64,000 nucleotides of DNA from Strigops habroptila (taxonomy: Eukaryota > Chordata > Aves > Psittaciformes > Psittacidae), in assembly GCF_004027225.2 (NCBI RefSeq), contig NC_046358.1, positions 66,049,028 to 66,113,027 on the forward strand, read 5' to 3'. Position 1 is the first letter of the stretch; the number at the start of each line of letters is the position of its first letter. The position numbers were made by a program, and so were the translations under genes. The notes under the pieces were generated by a model. It made no database searches. It was not told the origin of the DNA and saw only the letters and a list, made by a program, of their open reading frames with translations. This document shows, one piece after another, positions 27,301 to 36,866 of the stretch.

Positions 27301-28639
27301 TATTAATATGGAAGACCTTTAATTTGGAGTACAGCTTGAGGGCTGTAGGAGGCTTTCACTGTTAAGAGGTTAATAATGTCTCATATTTTAACAGTGAACG
27401 TGTTTTTAGAGGGTTTGATTTCCTGTTCAACCCTTTGGTATTAATTCCTCATGGTGCTAAAATTTCTGAATGACATCACTGATTTCTGAGTCTTGTTTTG
27501 CAGATACAAAGATTATCGAGAACCCCCCTGGTCTGAAAACAAGTATGACATTTCAAAGGATTTCTGGGCTGTCCTAGCAGCAAGATTAGCATTTGTGATA
27601 GTTTTCCAGGTAGGTTGTACTGCAGGCACTTTCTATCTGAGAAAGAAAAAGAGTTACACTATTTCTTTAGCTACGTAAGGCAAGCCACCTTTGGAAATAA
27701 GTTATTAGGCCAAAAAACCTCATGATCTTTCTCAGCTGCCCATCCTCATTCACCCTCTTCACCCACCCAGACCTAGGTATATCCTCAGTGGAAAAATTCA
27801 TCCCCAGTGATTCCCTGACCCAGTTTGATGCAGAAGCAACAGAATGACCTTAGTGAGCAGCAAAGCAAAAGGCTAAGACTAATTAGGTCCCACCAATTTC
27901 TTTAGGTGAACAACAACAAATTCACTGAAGCAGCATCAATTTCATCCCAAATCATTTCTAAACCTAACCAAGAAATGAAATGTCCAAAATTTCCCAAGTT
28001 AGAGTTTTTAAATCGGGAACATTTCATTGGAATGTATTTTACCAACTTGCATCATTTTACCTCTTGCTCTTTGCTTCTCGCCTTCTGATGTGAAACTTGT
28101 AGGCCATGTATCAATGGCAGTATTCCCTTGGACTTCTAAGTGGCTGTGACAGTATTTGTACGGAAGACAAGACATCTGTGCCTGCCATTTTTCTCTACTT
28201 CTAGCAAGGCGTTGAGGTGAATTTGGCTTGGTATCAGGCTTGTGACATGCAGCTGAGCCCAACTCAAATACTGTCCTTTCTTCATTCTTCCTTACTAAGT
28301 ACACTGAGAATGGCCCCTTCCCCTACAGTCATCCTTTCATTTGATCTTGCTTACATGTTTTCACAATTTCATTTTCAGAACTTGGTCATGTTTATGAGTG
28401 AATTTGTTGACTGGATTATCCCAGACATTCCCAAGGACATTAGTCAGCAGATTCATAAAGAGAAAGTTCTCATGGTGGAGGTCTTCATGAGAGAAGAGCA
28501 AGGGAAGCTGCAGATGCTAGAAACCTGGAAAGACAAGGACAAGAAAAAAGGTGAAAATTGCAACAACCACAGCCCCAAACTCCCCAGGAGCCACAGTGGG
28601 AGCTTGTCCTCCTGCCATTCATACCCTCTTGACATCTAG
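3279..28639 (+). CDS. ANO1: ANO1 (anoctamin-1 / TMEM16A), 3' eighteen coding exons, partial at 5' end
   Basis: Calcium-activated chloride channel of the plasma membrane, a homodimer with ten transmembrane helices per subunit. Eighteen exons with GT/AG borders join in frame for about 685 residues, including both optional segments, starting shortly before TM1 and ending at a stop. Diagnostic stretches are [19 protein letters not shown] after TM2, [16 protein letters not shown] in TM1 and [19 protein letters not shown] in the TM8 region. All six calcium ligands known for the family are present: N and E in QNNLFEIG (TM6), two E in TPEYMEM (TM7), and E and D in [11 protein letters not shown] (TM8). 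The optional segments c and d and the EHWKRKQ motif favour ANO1 over its paralogue ANO2. The cytoplasmic N-terminus and start codon lie upstream of the window. Introns contain CR1 copies but no frame-breaking changes were seen. The extreme C-terminus (ending HSYPLDI) differs from the mammalian tail. Identity is very secure. Confidence 0.97.
3908..4042 (+). CDS. ANO1: ANO1 exon: TM1
   Basis: 135 bp, acceptor atgtatttcag, donor GTAAAC. It encodes [16 protein letters not shown], then the hydrophobic TM1 helix ([20 protein letters not shown]) and the start of the first extracellular loop (CATVDENIP). It ends within a Ser codon finished by the next exon. Confidence 0.97.
4129..4307 (+). mobile_element. 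CR1 3' fragment, rearranged
   Basis: CR1 core fragment (caggttggatggggcttgga, then the gtggaaggtgtccctgcc box) whose end is replaced by a 69-bp tandem duplication. Confidence 0.85.
4167..4304 (+). repeat. 69-bp tandem duplication (2 copies)
   Basis: Units 4167-4235 and 4236-4304 differ at only two positions. Each contains part of the CR1 tail plus non-CR1 sequence (gcagtccc...ctgctggcagtaagcta). Confidence 0.92.
5330..5490 (+). CDS. ANO1: ANO1 exon: first extracellular loop and start of TM2
   Basis: 161 bp, acceptor ttctttgcag, donor GTAAGA. It encodes the cysteine-rich extracellular loop ([20 protein letters not shown], then [20 protein letters not shown]) and the start of TM2 ([13 protein letters not shown]). 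The cysteines are those known to form disulphides in the TMEM16A dimer ectodomain. NIT is a potential N-glycosylation site. Confidence 0.97.
5491..9172 (+). other. ANO1 intron, 3.7 kb, no recognisable element
   Basis: A T-rich tract lies at about 5608-5636 (a run of about 20 T with flanking C/T). Otherwise unique AT-rich sequence; the ORFs are short, without splice-site context. Confidence 0.7.
9173..9255 (+). CDS. ANO1: ANO1 exon: end of TM2 and start of intracellular loop
   Basis: 83 bp, acceptor tgttgtttcag, donor GTTTGT (weak). It encodes [20 protein letters not shown] then LTGFEEEE and ends in phase 0. The weak donor precedes the alternatively used micro-exon, which fits optional splicing. 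The preceding intron is 3.7 kb and holds nothing recognisable. Confidence 0.97.
10733..11018 (+). mobile_element. CR1 3' fragment
   Basis: Has the acaagggcctgtaaggacag start, the gagggtggtgaggcgctggc core and a ccaacccaaaccagtctggg end. Lies about 210 bp upstream of the EAVK micro-exon. Confidence 0.93.
11231..11242 (+). CDS. ANO1: ANO1 12-bp micro-exon, optional segment c (EAVK)
   Basis: GAGGCAGTCAAG encodes EAVK, identical to the four-residue optional segment c of mammalian ANO1, in the right order between the EEEE and DHPRAEYEA exons. It is preceded by a long T-rich tract ending ctggtttcctgaag and followed by GTTTGG. Length is a multiple of three, so inclusion or skipping keeps the frame. 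In mammals, omission of this segment changes calcium and voltage sensitivity. Too short for gene finders, so usually missed. Confidence 0.88.
11447..11520. repeat. Degenerate short tandem repeat (TGAATCTTT-like units)
   Basis: Repeated gaattctgaatct and gtgaatctttctgaatcttt units in an ANO1 intron. Confidence 0.7.
12041..12112 (+). CDS. ANO1: ANO1 exon: intracellular loop TM2-TM3
   Basis: 72 bp, acceptor gacttatttcacag, donor GTATGG. It encodes [20 protein letters not shown] then KHKE, a charged cytoplasmic helix of the first intracellular loop. Phase 0 at both ends. Confidence 0.96.
14011..14088 (+). CDS. ANO1: ANO1 optional exon, segment d (26 residues)
   Basis: 78 bp, acceptor tttgactgccatcag, donor GTTCTT (weak). 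It encodes 26 residues beginning [19 protein letters not shown] and ending MAGVKL. Length and position match the mammalian optional segment d, which begins KRRHIPEESTNKWKQ. Phase 0 at both ends; the weak donor fits optional inclusion. Confidence 0.93.
14768..14934 (+). mobile_element. CR1 3' fragment
   Basis: Truncated CR1 core from cagagaagctgtgcctgccc to gggattctatgatt, in the intron after segment d. Confidence 0.92.
15338..15412 (+). CDS. ANO1: ANO1 exon: entry into TM3
   Basis: 75 bp, acceptor ccaattttag, donor GTAAGC. It encodes [20 protein letters not shown] then GIIFM. The DRFPAYLTN motif opens TM3 in ANO1. Phase 0 both ends, so with the three preceding exons it forms a block where any combination of skipping keeps the frame. 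Confidence 0.97.
15672..16013 (+). mobile_element. CR1 3' fragment
   Basis: From the aaggaagctggagaggggct box through the core to ccaacccaaaccagtctggg. Confidence 0.93.
16284..16485 (+). CDS. ANO1: ANO1 exon: rest of TM3 and TM4
   Basis: 202 bp, acceptor cttgcttgtag, donor GTAGGT. It encodes [17 protein letters not shown] (TM3), a short loop with [10 protein letters not shown], and TM4 ([20 protein letters not shown]) followed by [16 protein letters not shown]4 lines the ion pathway in the family. Confidence 0.97.
16812..16832. repeat. Poly-A tract
   Basis: Run of about 20 A in an ANO1 intron, followed by a second short A run and CCCC. Confidence 0.9.
17026..17094 (+). mobile_element. CR1 tail
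   Basis: ggtggttggaactggatgat to attctatgattctatgatt; only the last 70 bases. Confidence 0.8.
17168..17645 (+). mobile_element. CR1 3' fragment, about 480 bp
   Basis: Longer copy that includes the ctctcgtgagaccccacttg and ctgtgtgcagttctggtgtc part of the ORF2 end, then the core and tail. It ends about 125 bp before an ANO1 exon. Confidence 0.92.
17772..17883 (+). CDS. ANO1: ANO1 exon: cytoplasmic loop and TM5
   Basis: 112 bp, acceptor cttggttctag, donor GTGAGT. It encodes [20 protein letters not shown] then [17 protein letters not shown] (TM5). The last two bases CG join A of the next exon for Arg. Confidence 0.97.
18096..18566 (-). mobile_element. CR1 3' fragment, minus strand
   Basis: Reverse-oriented tail (catagaatagtttgggttgg) followed by core and the ggaccctctccaacaggtcc end. 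Older subfamily. Confidence 0.92.
18990..19047 (+). CDS. ANO1: ANO1 exon: loop after TM5
   Basis: 58 bp, acceptor ttgtgccctag, donor GTAATT. It encodes [19 protein letters not shown]. Mammalian ANO1 has Arg where this has His in YIFHSFRM. Confidence 0.96.
19157..19257 (+). CDS. ANO1: ANO1 exon: TM6 with first calcium ligands
   Basis: 101 bp, acceptor ccactctag, donor GTACGT. It encodes [19 protein letters not shown] then [14 protein letters not shown]. The Asn and Glu of the QNNLFEIG motif correspond to the TM6 calcium ligands (N650 and E654 in mouse numbering), and the Lys of GKQLI to the pore residue next to them. Confidence 0.97.
19482..19627 (+). CDS. ANO1: ANO1 exon: TM6-TM7 loop and start of TM7 with calcium ligands
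   Basis: 146 bp, acceptor cttttcccccag, donor GTGAGT. It encodes [20 protein letters not shown], the charged linker [20 protein letters not shown], then LTPEYMEM. The two Glu of PEYMEM are TM7 calcium ligands (E702 and E705 in mouse). Confidence 0.97.
19828..20066 (-). mobile_element. CR1 3' fragment, minus strand
   Basis: tagaatcacagactggtttg through aacactgccagggatggggc. Lies 200 bp downstream of an ANO1 exon. Confidence 0.92.
20467..20573 (+). mobile_element. CR1 tail, different subfamily
   Basis: ggtttagtggtggtcttggc to ttgattctgtgattttatga; this variant tail also occurs at 21580-21703. Confidence 0.85.
21202..21703 (+). mobile_element. CR1 3' fragment, about 500 bp
   Basis: gaggtgctggagcaggtcca through ttcttccctgagagggtggt to an expanded tail of tgattctgtgattcagtgat units. 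Confidence 0.92.
21917..22069 (+). CDS. ANO1: ANO1 exon: TM7-TM8 with calcium ligands
   Basis: 153 bp, acceptor tttctttccag, donor GTAAGT. It encodes [20 protein letters not shown], then [20 protein letters not shown] and [11 protein letters not shown]. Glu and Asp in [11 protein letters not shown] are TM8 calcium ligands (E734 and D738 in mouse). Confidence 0.97.
22070..25525 (+). other. ANO1 introns around the 53-bp exon, no mobile element recognised
   Basis: Two introns of about 2.1 and 1.3 kb flank the exon at 24187-24239. Short ORFs (for instance 22989-23354) have no family resemblance. No CR1 tail seen. Confidence 0.65.
24187..24239 (+). CDS. ANO1: ANO1 exon: start of TM9
   Basis: 53 bp, acceptor ctccttcctcag, donor GTAAGT. 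It encodes [18 protein letters not shown]. The preceding intron (2.1 kb) holds no recognisable element. Confidence 0.97.
25526..25710 (+). CDS. ANO1: ANO1 exon: TM9 and last extracellular loop
   Basis: 185 bp, acceptor ttatggcttag, donor GTACTC. It encodes [20 protein letters not shown], then [20 protein letters not shown] and [26 protein letters not shown] and NVS are potential N-glycosylation sites in the extracellular TM9-TM10 loop. Confidence 0.97.
26352..26625 (-). mobile_element. CR1 3' fragment, minus strand
   Basis: agaatcccagactggtttgg through ttaaagccattccgccttgt. In an ANO1 intron. Confidence 0.92.
27504..27609 (+). CDS. ANO1: ANO1 exon: start of TM10
   Basis: 106 bp, acceptor cttgttttgcag, donor GTAGGT. 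It encodes [20 protein letters not shown] then [15 protein letters not shown], the first half of TM10. Confidence 0.97.
28379..28639 (+). CDS. ANO1: ANO1 last coding exon: end of TM10 and cytoplasmic C-terminus
   Basis: 261 bp from acceptor cattttcag to a TAG stop. It encodes [20 protein letters not shown], the conserved amphipathic helix [20 protein letters not shown], and a variable Lys-, Ser- and His-rich tail ending [10 protein letters not shown]. The tail is much less conserved with mammals than the rest but keeps similar length and a [11 protein letters not shown] motif in place of the mammalian CNHHNTK. Confidence 0.96.
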   Translation, partial: NLVMFMSEFVDWIIPDIPKDISQQIHKEKVLMVEVFMREEQGKLQMLETWKDKDKKKGENCNNHSPKLPRSHSGSLSSCHSYPLDI

Positions 28640-30350
28640 AAGAGGAGGAAGTTGACTATGTCAGGGCATTCCACTGGTACACAAGCCATCATGTAAGGGG
28701 CAGGACTCGATTAATGGACAACCTGGTGCACGTTGAAGGATGTGCTGCCATTTTACTCCCATCTTTGTGAGAAATGCTCTTCTTACAAACATGGAGGACC
28801 ACAATCTCTTTCTGATAATCTGTTTTTTCTTTTGCACAAGCGGCAATGCAGGGAATTTTTATATTTCATTGTTAGATAACACTATTGACGGTGGTGTGCG
28901 TTAAGAAATGCAGGTACTTGGTATGTCTTGATAGAGATATTCTCTGAGACTCTGACCTTAGCCTATTAATTAACTAATTAATGGTAAATTTTAAGTGATA
29001 ATAATACTAGTAATTTAAAATATTTTTGGAACCCCAGGCTTGAAGGTCTATGGGGTAACTCCATAAAGTGTATGCAAAATCAGCTTCAGAGTGTGCCCTA
29101 GTATTCCTTTTGGCAGGACAGACATCACGTAATGCCTACCAGACTGACTTGCTTTCCATGACAGGCTTTAGTTCTGCTGGCAGACATCCGTGTGTGACGC
29201 TGGAGGTGTGAAACAAGCACTGGGGCACTGCCCTCTTCAGAAACATCAGAAAAGTGAACCTGGAAAAGTTCTTTCTTATCAGCGGAGGGCTGATGTGGAT
29301 ATGAAGGTGCCCCAGTTGTGTGTGTGCAGAACCCCAGCAGCACCTTGCTTATGGCCAGGCAGCAGCACCACAACTCTGGAGATCCTCCCAGCAGGCAGAT
29401 GATCACAGAGCATTTGGTTAAATGCCCTGAATTCATGAGCACACGTAGAGCCCTGCCTAGTACTTGGACACTGGTGTTGCTGAGGAAATTCCCTTTTCCC
29501 ATTAGTTTAGCACATCCCTTTCTCAGCCAGGCTTTTCTCTGTAGCCCTCTATCCTCTGCAGGAGAGGTTTTCACAGCCAGTTGTTCCTGCAGATGTTCTG
29601 CTGTTGAATGGCACTTCAAGAAGGCTGTGCCAGAGGGGTAAATCCAAACCACATCCCACTTACTGTCCTCAATGGAAGTTTTGCCTGCACTGGGGCTACA
29701 GGACCAGACCGTCAGTTAGTCACAGGACTTTTCTTTTGTCTTAAAATACTCTATCTTTTGTACAAGGAGCTTCGTTAAAGTAGAAGTCTAAAATCCTTAC
29801 TTACAATGCCTAGCTAAATCCCATCAATACACCTCTTTTGAAGCATAGGACATTTTAGTTTTGCTTTGTCAAATGACAAAACTGCACTTCCGAATAATAT
29901 TGGTGCAATTAACCTCCTTTCTCTTATTGCTTTTTCTTGTCCATGGCACTTACATTACAAATATCAAACTGCAAAATAAAAGAAAAATGAAAGATTTCTT
30001 TAAAGTCTAATTACTGTATGGTTTGTTACAAAACCGAACATCAGAAGACTGTTTTCAAGAGAAGTTAGTTATTTCTTTTTTCCTTTTCTTTTTTTCTTTG
30101 CCAAACTAATTTAAATATTAATGCTAGAACTTTAAAAAAGAAAAATGCCATATTTAGCTTTTGATATATTTATTTGTTTTAAAGTATGTGATAAACTTGA
30201 TATATTTCTGTAGTCTGTCCAAACAAGGTACCAGAAAAGTAATTATGTGGAAGAAAGAAAATGGTATTAACCAAATGTTCTTGAAGCTTATTTAAGATAT
30301 TGATCCAACCAAAGATTTTTATTAATAAAGGGCTTATATTTTGTTAACTC
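28640..30350 (+). other. ANO1: ANO1 3' untranslated region
   Basis: Non-coding AT-rich sequence from the stop codon to the most convincing cleavage region. Short ORFs here have no splice context or family resemblance. The 3' limit is an inference from the polyadenylation signal and downstream T/GT-rich sequence. Confidence 0.75.
30324..30329 (+). promoter_or_regulatory. ANO1: Likely ANO1 polyadenylation signal AATAAA
   Basis: AATAAA followed within 30 bases by a T/GT-rich stretch (ttttgttaactcttgtttctg and on), the usual layout of a poly(A) site. An earlier AATAAA at 29974-29979 could serve a shorter transcript. Confidence 0.65.
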
Positions 30351-30944
30351 TTGTTTCTGTTGTATTTTGACTTGCAGGAATGTCACTATTTTAAAAATTT
30401 GTAACTTTGATTTGTAAATTTGATAGCTTATGACTGTAGGGACAAATTCTGCCTGATCTATTCACACAAGCATTATTCCTGGTAGTATTTACTAGATCAG
30501 GCCCACTGACTGCAATAGGACTGTGAGTGGGAATAGATCAAGCAGGATTCTGTCTGTACATCCGTGTTCTTCCGCTCATTCCTTGGTGCCCAAATGATAC
30601 CGAAGAAAGCCAAGTGTGAACTACCTGTTTTGAAGAGAAATCTTTGGGGAACCACCTCAAAGGGGATTTTATCTGTAAATACTTATCCAATAGTATTCCC
30701 TACTTAATACTGACATTCCTGTAAATGGTAGAACTATATCCTGAACACATACTTATCCGAATTGTTCATCATTTGCTGAAATCATGAAATAGTAACAGTC
30801 GCTTATACTTTCTTTTGTATAGTAAATTGTTTGAAATAGAATTTTGTATATATAAAAACCCTGTATTACTACTTAGAGAACTATAAAACTTTCATGGAAT
30901 CATTTTTTAAGAAAAGCAAATATATATAAAATCTGGTTTAGTTC

Positions 30945-31012
30945 GTTTTGGGTTTTTTGTTGTTTGTTTGGGTTTTGTGTTTTTGTTTTGTTTTTTTTTT
31001 CTTTTTCCTTTG
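30945..31012. repeat. T/G-rich low-complexity tract
   Basis: ggttttttgttgtttgtttg-type sequence followed by poly-T, downstream of the ANO1 poly(A) site. Confidence 0.85.
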
Positions 31013-33180
31013 AATACTTATTTGAAATAAATATGCAAGAGTTTCTCCTGTGGGACAGGTTCTGTTCCCAATCCTCCTTGGGCTCTGAGCGTGCAACTGA
31101 GTACTGTTTGATTTGAGAAATGCAGGAATACGTGTTGCAGTTTGCTCCAAACTGGATCTATGATGCCCTTTCCAGTGCTCTTTGTGTACTCGGACAGCAG
31201 AGGCCAGAACTGAGATTTGCAGGTACCAACTACTTCATTTACAGACATCTTCCCCACAACATCCAATGTAAATCTTGTGTTTGGGCTGCTTTATATCCCC
31301 ACTTTGGGAGAGCGCGAAAAGAGGTTTGGCTGCCAGCACTGACCTAAACACTGAATATTAGCTGATGAATTTTACCCTGGGAGCTTTAACTTGCTTCTGA
31401 TTTTAGTCTTAGGCACTTAGCAGGATATAATGTGTAAGAACTTTCAGTAAGACATTTGAAATGGGCTTGCAACAAGGAGGAATGCTGTTTGGTCTGCTCA
31501 TTTAAACTGAAAAATGCGCTCGCTCTTAAGAATGAAATGGTAAAACCGAAGGAATGAAACTCGGGGATTCCTTCAGCTCCGTCTTGCTGAATTCAGCTCT
31601 GAAGGGAAGTAACTGAGGAAGCAGAAAGGCTCCACTGTGTATGTCACATCTTTATTGCCTTGTGGGACCTGTACAAGTAAAGCTGGGCTCAGAACCTGAC
31701 CTGCCCTTTCCAATTTTCTCTCCTTCTCCCATTTAATGTGGCCTCATGCCAATTCTCCCCTTTTAACCAGAAAATATTAATGCTCTAACTAACAAAATCT
31801 AGTTAGAAGTGGGAATTCTGTTCTGAGGTAGTGGATATGAAAACCAGAAGCAGGTAAACCTCTGCCTAGCTGGTGACTGGTTTGGTTTTGTCAGTTCTTG
31901 AAGACAAAATAGTAGCTGGGGGCTCATTAGGTATTAGGAAATCATCCTGTCAGCAGTCTGAATCTTCTGGATTTCCATGTCATTGTGTTTCTAAGATACT
32001 GTCTTACAAATATTTTGCAGTCTTAAATAGCTTAAGGATGAATAAGTCTCACGTCAAGGCACAGACACAATTTATTCTATTTTTAAACCCTCCATGCTCT
32101 CTGGTCCTGAGCTGTTAATGCTGTGATTTCCAACAAGCAATAATAAAACGATAACTTTTCATCTTACCACCTCAGGAGTCTGAACTCTCCTGAAGTTCCG
32201 TAGCTCACTCGAGTGCATTTGTATTTTCCTATGAAGTTTTCAGAGCAAGCAACTTTTTTTCTCCTTTTGCCACTGAAGAAACTGTCTTCAAATTTATATG
32301 GATTCCATTCAAACTCTGCTTCAATTCTTTATACATTTGAGTACTATTTATTCCATGACCAAAGACAATATGCCATTTTTAGTACAGCACAGAAAAACCA
32401 ATGTTCTTTTTTTAACCTCCTTCTTTTTTTAGGCCAGCAGGCCTTTTGTGAAGAAGAAACTACTAATGTGGCTTCTTTTTAATTTTAAGCTCCTTCCTTA
32501 ATAATACCACGCACGCCACCTGAGTCAAGGCCACCTGAAGCCAAAGAAAGTATTTCCTTTGATTCCCATTGACTGCAGCTCACCTTACATGAGACTGAGC
32601 ATTGCTTCTCGATAAGTTACAATAAGAATTTGTGACACTCGGTACTTTTATAACCCAGAGCGTCAGGTAAAGCCAAAATACATTCATTCAGCTGAGCTGT
32701 GCAAGCAGCAAGGAAGTTGTGCTACTTTCCATGAGGTAAAAGACTCAGAAAATCAAAGACATAATACAGTCACATGAACTTCATTCCACAAGTTTGAAGG
32801 TTTCGAGGTCACAGCTTTCATTTTTCTGTGGGGAAAAAAGTCATGCCCAAATGGGAAATGTATCCATATGGATGCTCCTGAGAAAAAGAATCAAAATATT
32901 TAGGGGAATTCTTGTGCTGAACAAGCTTAACAGTGTAACAAAGTCCATTTTTCAGAGGTAAGTGTGGGTATTAAGCTGCCTTCCTTAGAGCAGATGGAAA
33001 GGTTATTCCTTGGTTTTACTTCTAAATGAAAAAAGAATGGTCATCTTCTCTAGTTGAAATATAAGATTGGAGGCTAGGAAAAAGGTGCAAATAGAGAAAG
33101 GAATATCATCAGGTCATCAGATGGTTTTTGCTAAGGTTTTTGTTGGTCTTGTGTTCAGCTGGAAGATGGAAGGCTTTGGT

Positions 33181-33311
33181 CATAGAATCATAGAATGATT
33201 TAGGTTGGAAGGGAACTTAAAGCTCATCCAGTTCCAACCCCCTGCCACGGGCAGGGACACCTTCCTCTAGACCAGGTTGCTCCAAGCCCCGTCCAACCTG
33301 ACCTTGAACAC
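33181..33311 (-). mobile_element. CR1 3' fragment, minus strand
   Basis: catagaatcatagaatgatt through accttgaacac. Confidence 0.9.
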
Positions 33312-34453
33312 TTCCTTTGGAAGGAAACAGATGAAGAATAAAAATGAGAAGACCTCTCTGACATTAGCGAGGGCTTGGTGACTATGCCTTTCCCACCGAT
33401 GTACTGAACTGCAAATAATACCATCTTAGGCAATCGAAACTAAATGGTTCCTCTAGGAACATTGATCAGAACAACTTATAAGCTCTCATGCAGCTTCCAA
33501 CATTGAAGCTGGTTCCCAGTTGGCACAAGGCCTTTGGTTCTGCAGTAGGTAAGTCTCTTAAGCCCCAAAGGTGATGTGCTGGCAAGTAGCTGATCTGCCT
33601 GTGCTGACTGCTTTAAACCATCATTGTGGCACAGTGCTAACAAGCATGGAATTCCCATCTGTCCTGGTAGGAGCATGTAATTGGATGAGCAGCTCACATT
33701 TCTTAATATGTTAATCTTCAAAAGACATCTGCAGGTAGTCAGCCATCAGGTGGGAAAGTACTAAATCTTAGCAGGCTAAGACTATTCTGAGTCTCCTGCA
33801 TGACCTCCCATGTCAGCAGCTCTGCAGTCCGGTGGGTTCTGGGCCACACTCCTAGACCTACTGAGGGATTTTACTCCACTCAGGCACCCTTGGGAGTGGG
33901 AGGGAGTTGGGAGCAGGGAAGGAACAGTGGAAGTCCTGAGAGTAAATGAGTGTGAATGTCAGTTACATCATCTTCCTGGCTTCAAAGAGGAAAAGAAGTA
34001 AAACCGAGACTCAGTTCTGAAATTCTACTAATTCTCTTCCCTTGTCTTTTTGAATTTTACTTCTGAAACCAAATTTCTCTGCCTCTTTATGATGCTTGGT
34101 TTTTAGCTCTGACCAAAGAGAGCAGTAGAGCTAAGCTGGTAATCATCTTGAGGTGGTCTTGTGGATAAGAAATGACAGGTAATCACTTCCAGGTTCAGGT
34201 ACTTGGCAAAGATGTTACGCAGGCTACTTGTGCTTTGAAAAGCCTCACTCCAAAATTGGCGAGTTACAGCAAAGCCATATATCTGTATGTATATTTGAGA
34301 GACAAGAGAGGCTGAGCCTGGGTCTGACCTCTTGTTGCAAGTCACTTGATGTTGGTGATATCTCTTAACAAGAGCTTTTCAAGAAAAAAGAAATTGCAGG
34401 ATGTGATTCTTTTGAGGGCAGGCAGATAAAGCTGCGGTGTTTATAACTTGAAG

Positions 34454-34584
34454 AATCATAGCATCACAAAATGGTTTGGTTTGGAAGGGACCTTAAAGCT
34501 CATCTAGTTCCAAACCTCTGCCACGGGCAGGGATGCCTCACAGCAGACCAGGTTGCTCAAGGCCCCGTCCAACCTGGCCTTACT
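34454..34584 (-). mobile_element. CR1 3' fragment, minus strand
   Basis: gaatcatagcatcacaaaat through gtccaacctggcctta. Confidence 0.88.
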
Positions 34585-35283
34585 TCATTACTTCTCAAGT
34601 ATACAGACCGGAAGGAAAATATGTAAATGCTATATGTTGTATTATATTAATCTAATATTCTCTCAGTAAGGCATGCTCCTTCCTAGAGTTTTCATCTCTG
34701 GGAACAAGTTTCCCTTATGTTTGTGTATGAAAATGAACTCCAAATGGTGGCTTAAGACTAACTCATATCTGGTTCTGACTACAACAATAGCTCAAATTAA
34801 AGTGTTTCTTTAGAGAACGGAAAACAATGCTTCCTCCCTGAAGAATTAAGGAAGAGGGATGACGAAATCAGATTTGCTTTCTTATTTATTGTATCTAAAT
34901 CCCCTATGAGTAACTAAGCTACTCATATCCTGTGTCAGTGACTGCTTGCACAAAACTATTCCTGTTTCAAAAGGAAATTGAGCGCTCTAGATAATAACAG
35001 TACTGTGTTCAAGCAGACAAGGCACTCCTTGCCTAATTGGATTGGGAAGAAACCCTTACATCTTCCAACTTCAATGACAGAGAGATAATGGCACAGATGG
35101 AAAATACTGTATTGGCACATGCTTGAGGGGAAGAACAGATAACCACTGATCTTTCCTCAAATGGGTAATTTCACTGCCAATCACAGATATATAAGGTAAT
35201 ACTTGTTCTAAGGAAATGTATCCCTTACCCTCTTGGTTTGTCATTACCTCCAGTCACTCTAATGAGATGAGTTTAACTCAGAA

Positions 35284-35431
35284 ATGCCATCCCTGGTAGT
35301 ATTCAAGGCCAGGTTGGATGGGGCTTGGAGCAACCTGGTCAAGTGGAAGGTGTCCCTGCCCATGGCAGGGGGTTGGAACCGGATAAGCCTTAAGGTTCCT
35401 TCCAACCCAAACCATTCCACGATTCTATGAA
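35284..35431 (+). mobile_element. CR1 3' fragment
   Basis: catccctggtagtattcaag to ccattccacgattctatga. Confidence 0.92.
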
Positions 35432-35843
35432 ATCAAGCAAGTATGGCCAGGCTCATTCCTTTATGTTTATTATAGAAAAAATTTAGTAACTCTGGAAGAC
35501 ATTTAGAGGCCAAGATATTTTCTGGTCTGAAAAGAGACTGGATGCAGAGACATGGCTGGGAAAAGGTTACATTTTTCACACCAGTTTTATGACAATGACC
35601 AGGTCCAAAGCAGAGTCTGTTAATACAGAAGGGATTAGTGCTGGAATATTCACAGACATAAAAAATAAATCCCTGCCTCTCCTTTTCCAACTGCAAGTGC
35701 TGCTGTGCTTGGTAAGGAAAGGCGAAAAAAACCCTTCCTTAGTTGGGAGGATCGAGCCCTGTGGTATAGGAATATTTGGATGTTTGGAAGAAATACTTCC
35801 AAATGGTTCAAACTAGTGCAAAAAAGACTCATGTTCTGCAAAA

Positions 35844-35937
35844 TAGAATCACAGACTGGTTTGAGTTGGAAAGGACCTGAAGATCTTCTAATTCCAACCC
35901 ACTGCCATGGGCAGGGACACCTCACACTAGACCATGT
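35844..35937 (-). mobile_element. CR1 tail, minus strand
   Basis: agaatcacagactggtttga to ctcacactagaccatgt. Confidence 0.88.
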
Positions 35938-36649
35938 CATGTAATTAATTTTAAGTTATTCTAAACTTTTTTATAGCTGCTCTGAATATTGTATTTTCCA
36001 ATGCAGAGTGAAGAAAAACACCTCCATTTATTTTCTAACCAAGAAAATAAATCTTAACACAGTAAGTATTTACCTTTTCATGTTCTGACTGGGCTTGGGA
36101 ACTAGCAATGTATCAGCTCAGGAAAATAAAGAACAAGTAAAGAACCTTTCAAGCCTGGCATCAGAACCACTGGATTCTTTGCCTGGATGAATAGCAACTT
36201 CCAGTTCTATTTTAACTTTGTTGGCTTCATTCTCAGTCAGTCACAGAGCCCACCACTGCGCCATGGGGCACAGTCCCAACAATGGGTTTGAGAGTCAATG
36301 GGCTGGAGGGAGTGTTGGACACACAAATGACCTAAGTCCAGTGGCTCTTCCTCACTCTAAGGGAGGTATTTTGCCTTCAGACCCATGCTAGTATCTCTAT
36401 GGGGTTCTGTTATGGCACAGCAGAAGACAGGTGGGTGGACATGCCCCAGCATAAATTAACACAAGACTTCACATCCCTGGATCATACTCTACCATAGGTT
36501 TATCTTCAGGAGGAAATTGCTTGGAACACCTGCCTCACATGGTGATTCTAAGGTAACCCTCAGAGAATGGACACTTCCAATGCTCTTTCCGTGTCAGCTT
36601 AGACTAGTTTCAGCAGGGACTGAATAGAATAGAGATAGAAAGGGCCCCA

Positions 36650-36866
36650 AAAAGAAGTTCTTCCCTGTGAGGGTGGTGAGGCACTGGCACAGGCTGCCCA
36701 GAGAAGCTGTGACTGCCCCATCCCTGGCAGTGTTCAAGGCCAGGCTGGACAGGGCTTGGAGCAACGTGGTTTAGTGGAAGGTGTCCCTGCCGGTGGCAAG
36801 GGGTTTGGAACTGAATGGAACTGGTTCATTCCTTCCAATCCAAACCGTTTTATGATTCCATGACTC
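36650..36866 (+). mobile_element. CR1 3' fragment
   Basis: aagttcttccctgtgagggt to ccgttttatgattccatga. Confidence 0.92.

Larger units (their letters stand above)
25711..28378 (+). other. ANO1 introns flanking the 27504-27609 exon
   Basis: They contain one CR1 fragment (26352-26625, minus strand). The rest is unique AT-rich sequence with no further feature. Confidence 0.65.

Noticed and set aside
3279..28639. Assignment of the channel gene to ANO2
   Set aside because: The [23 protein letters not shown] block and the optional segments EAVK and the 26-residue exon are as in ANO1.
29125..29652. 175-codon minus-strand ORF within the ANO1 3'UTR
   Set aside because: Antisense to the UTR, no recognisable domain, no promoter or start context.
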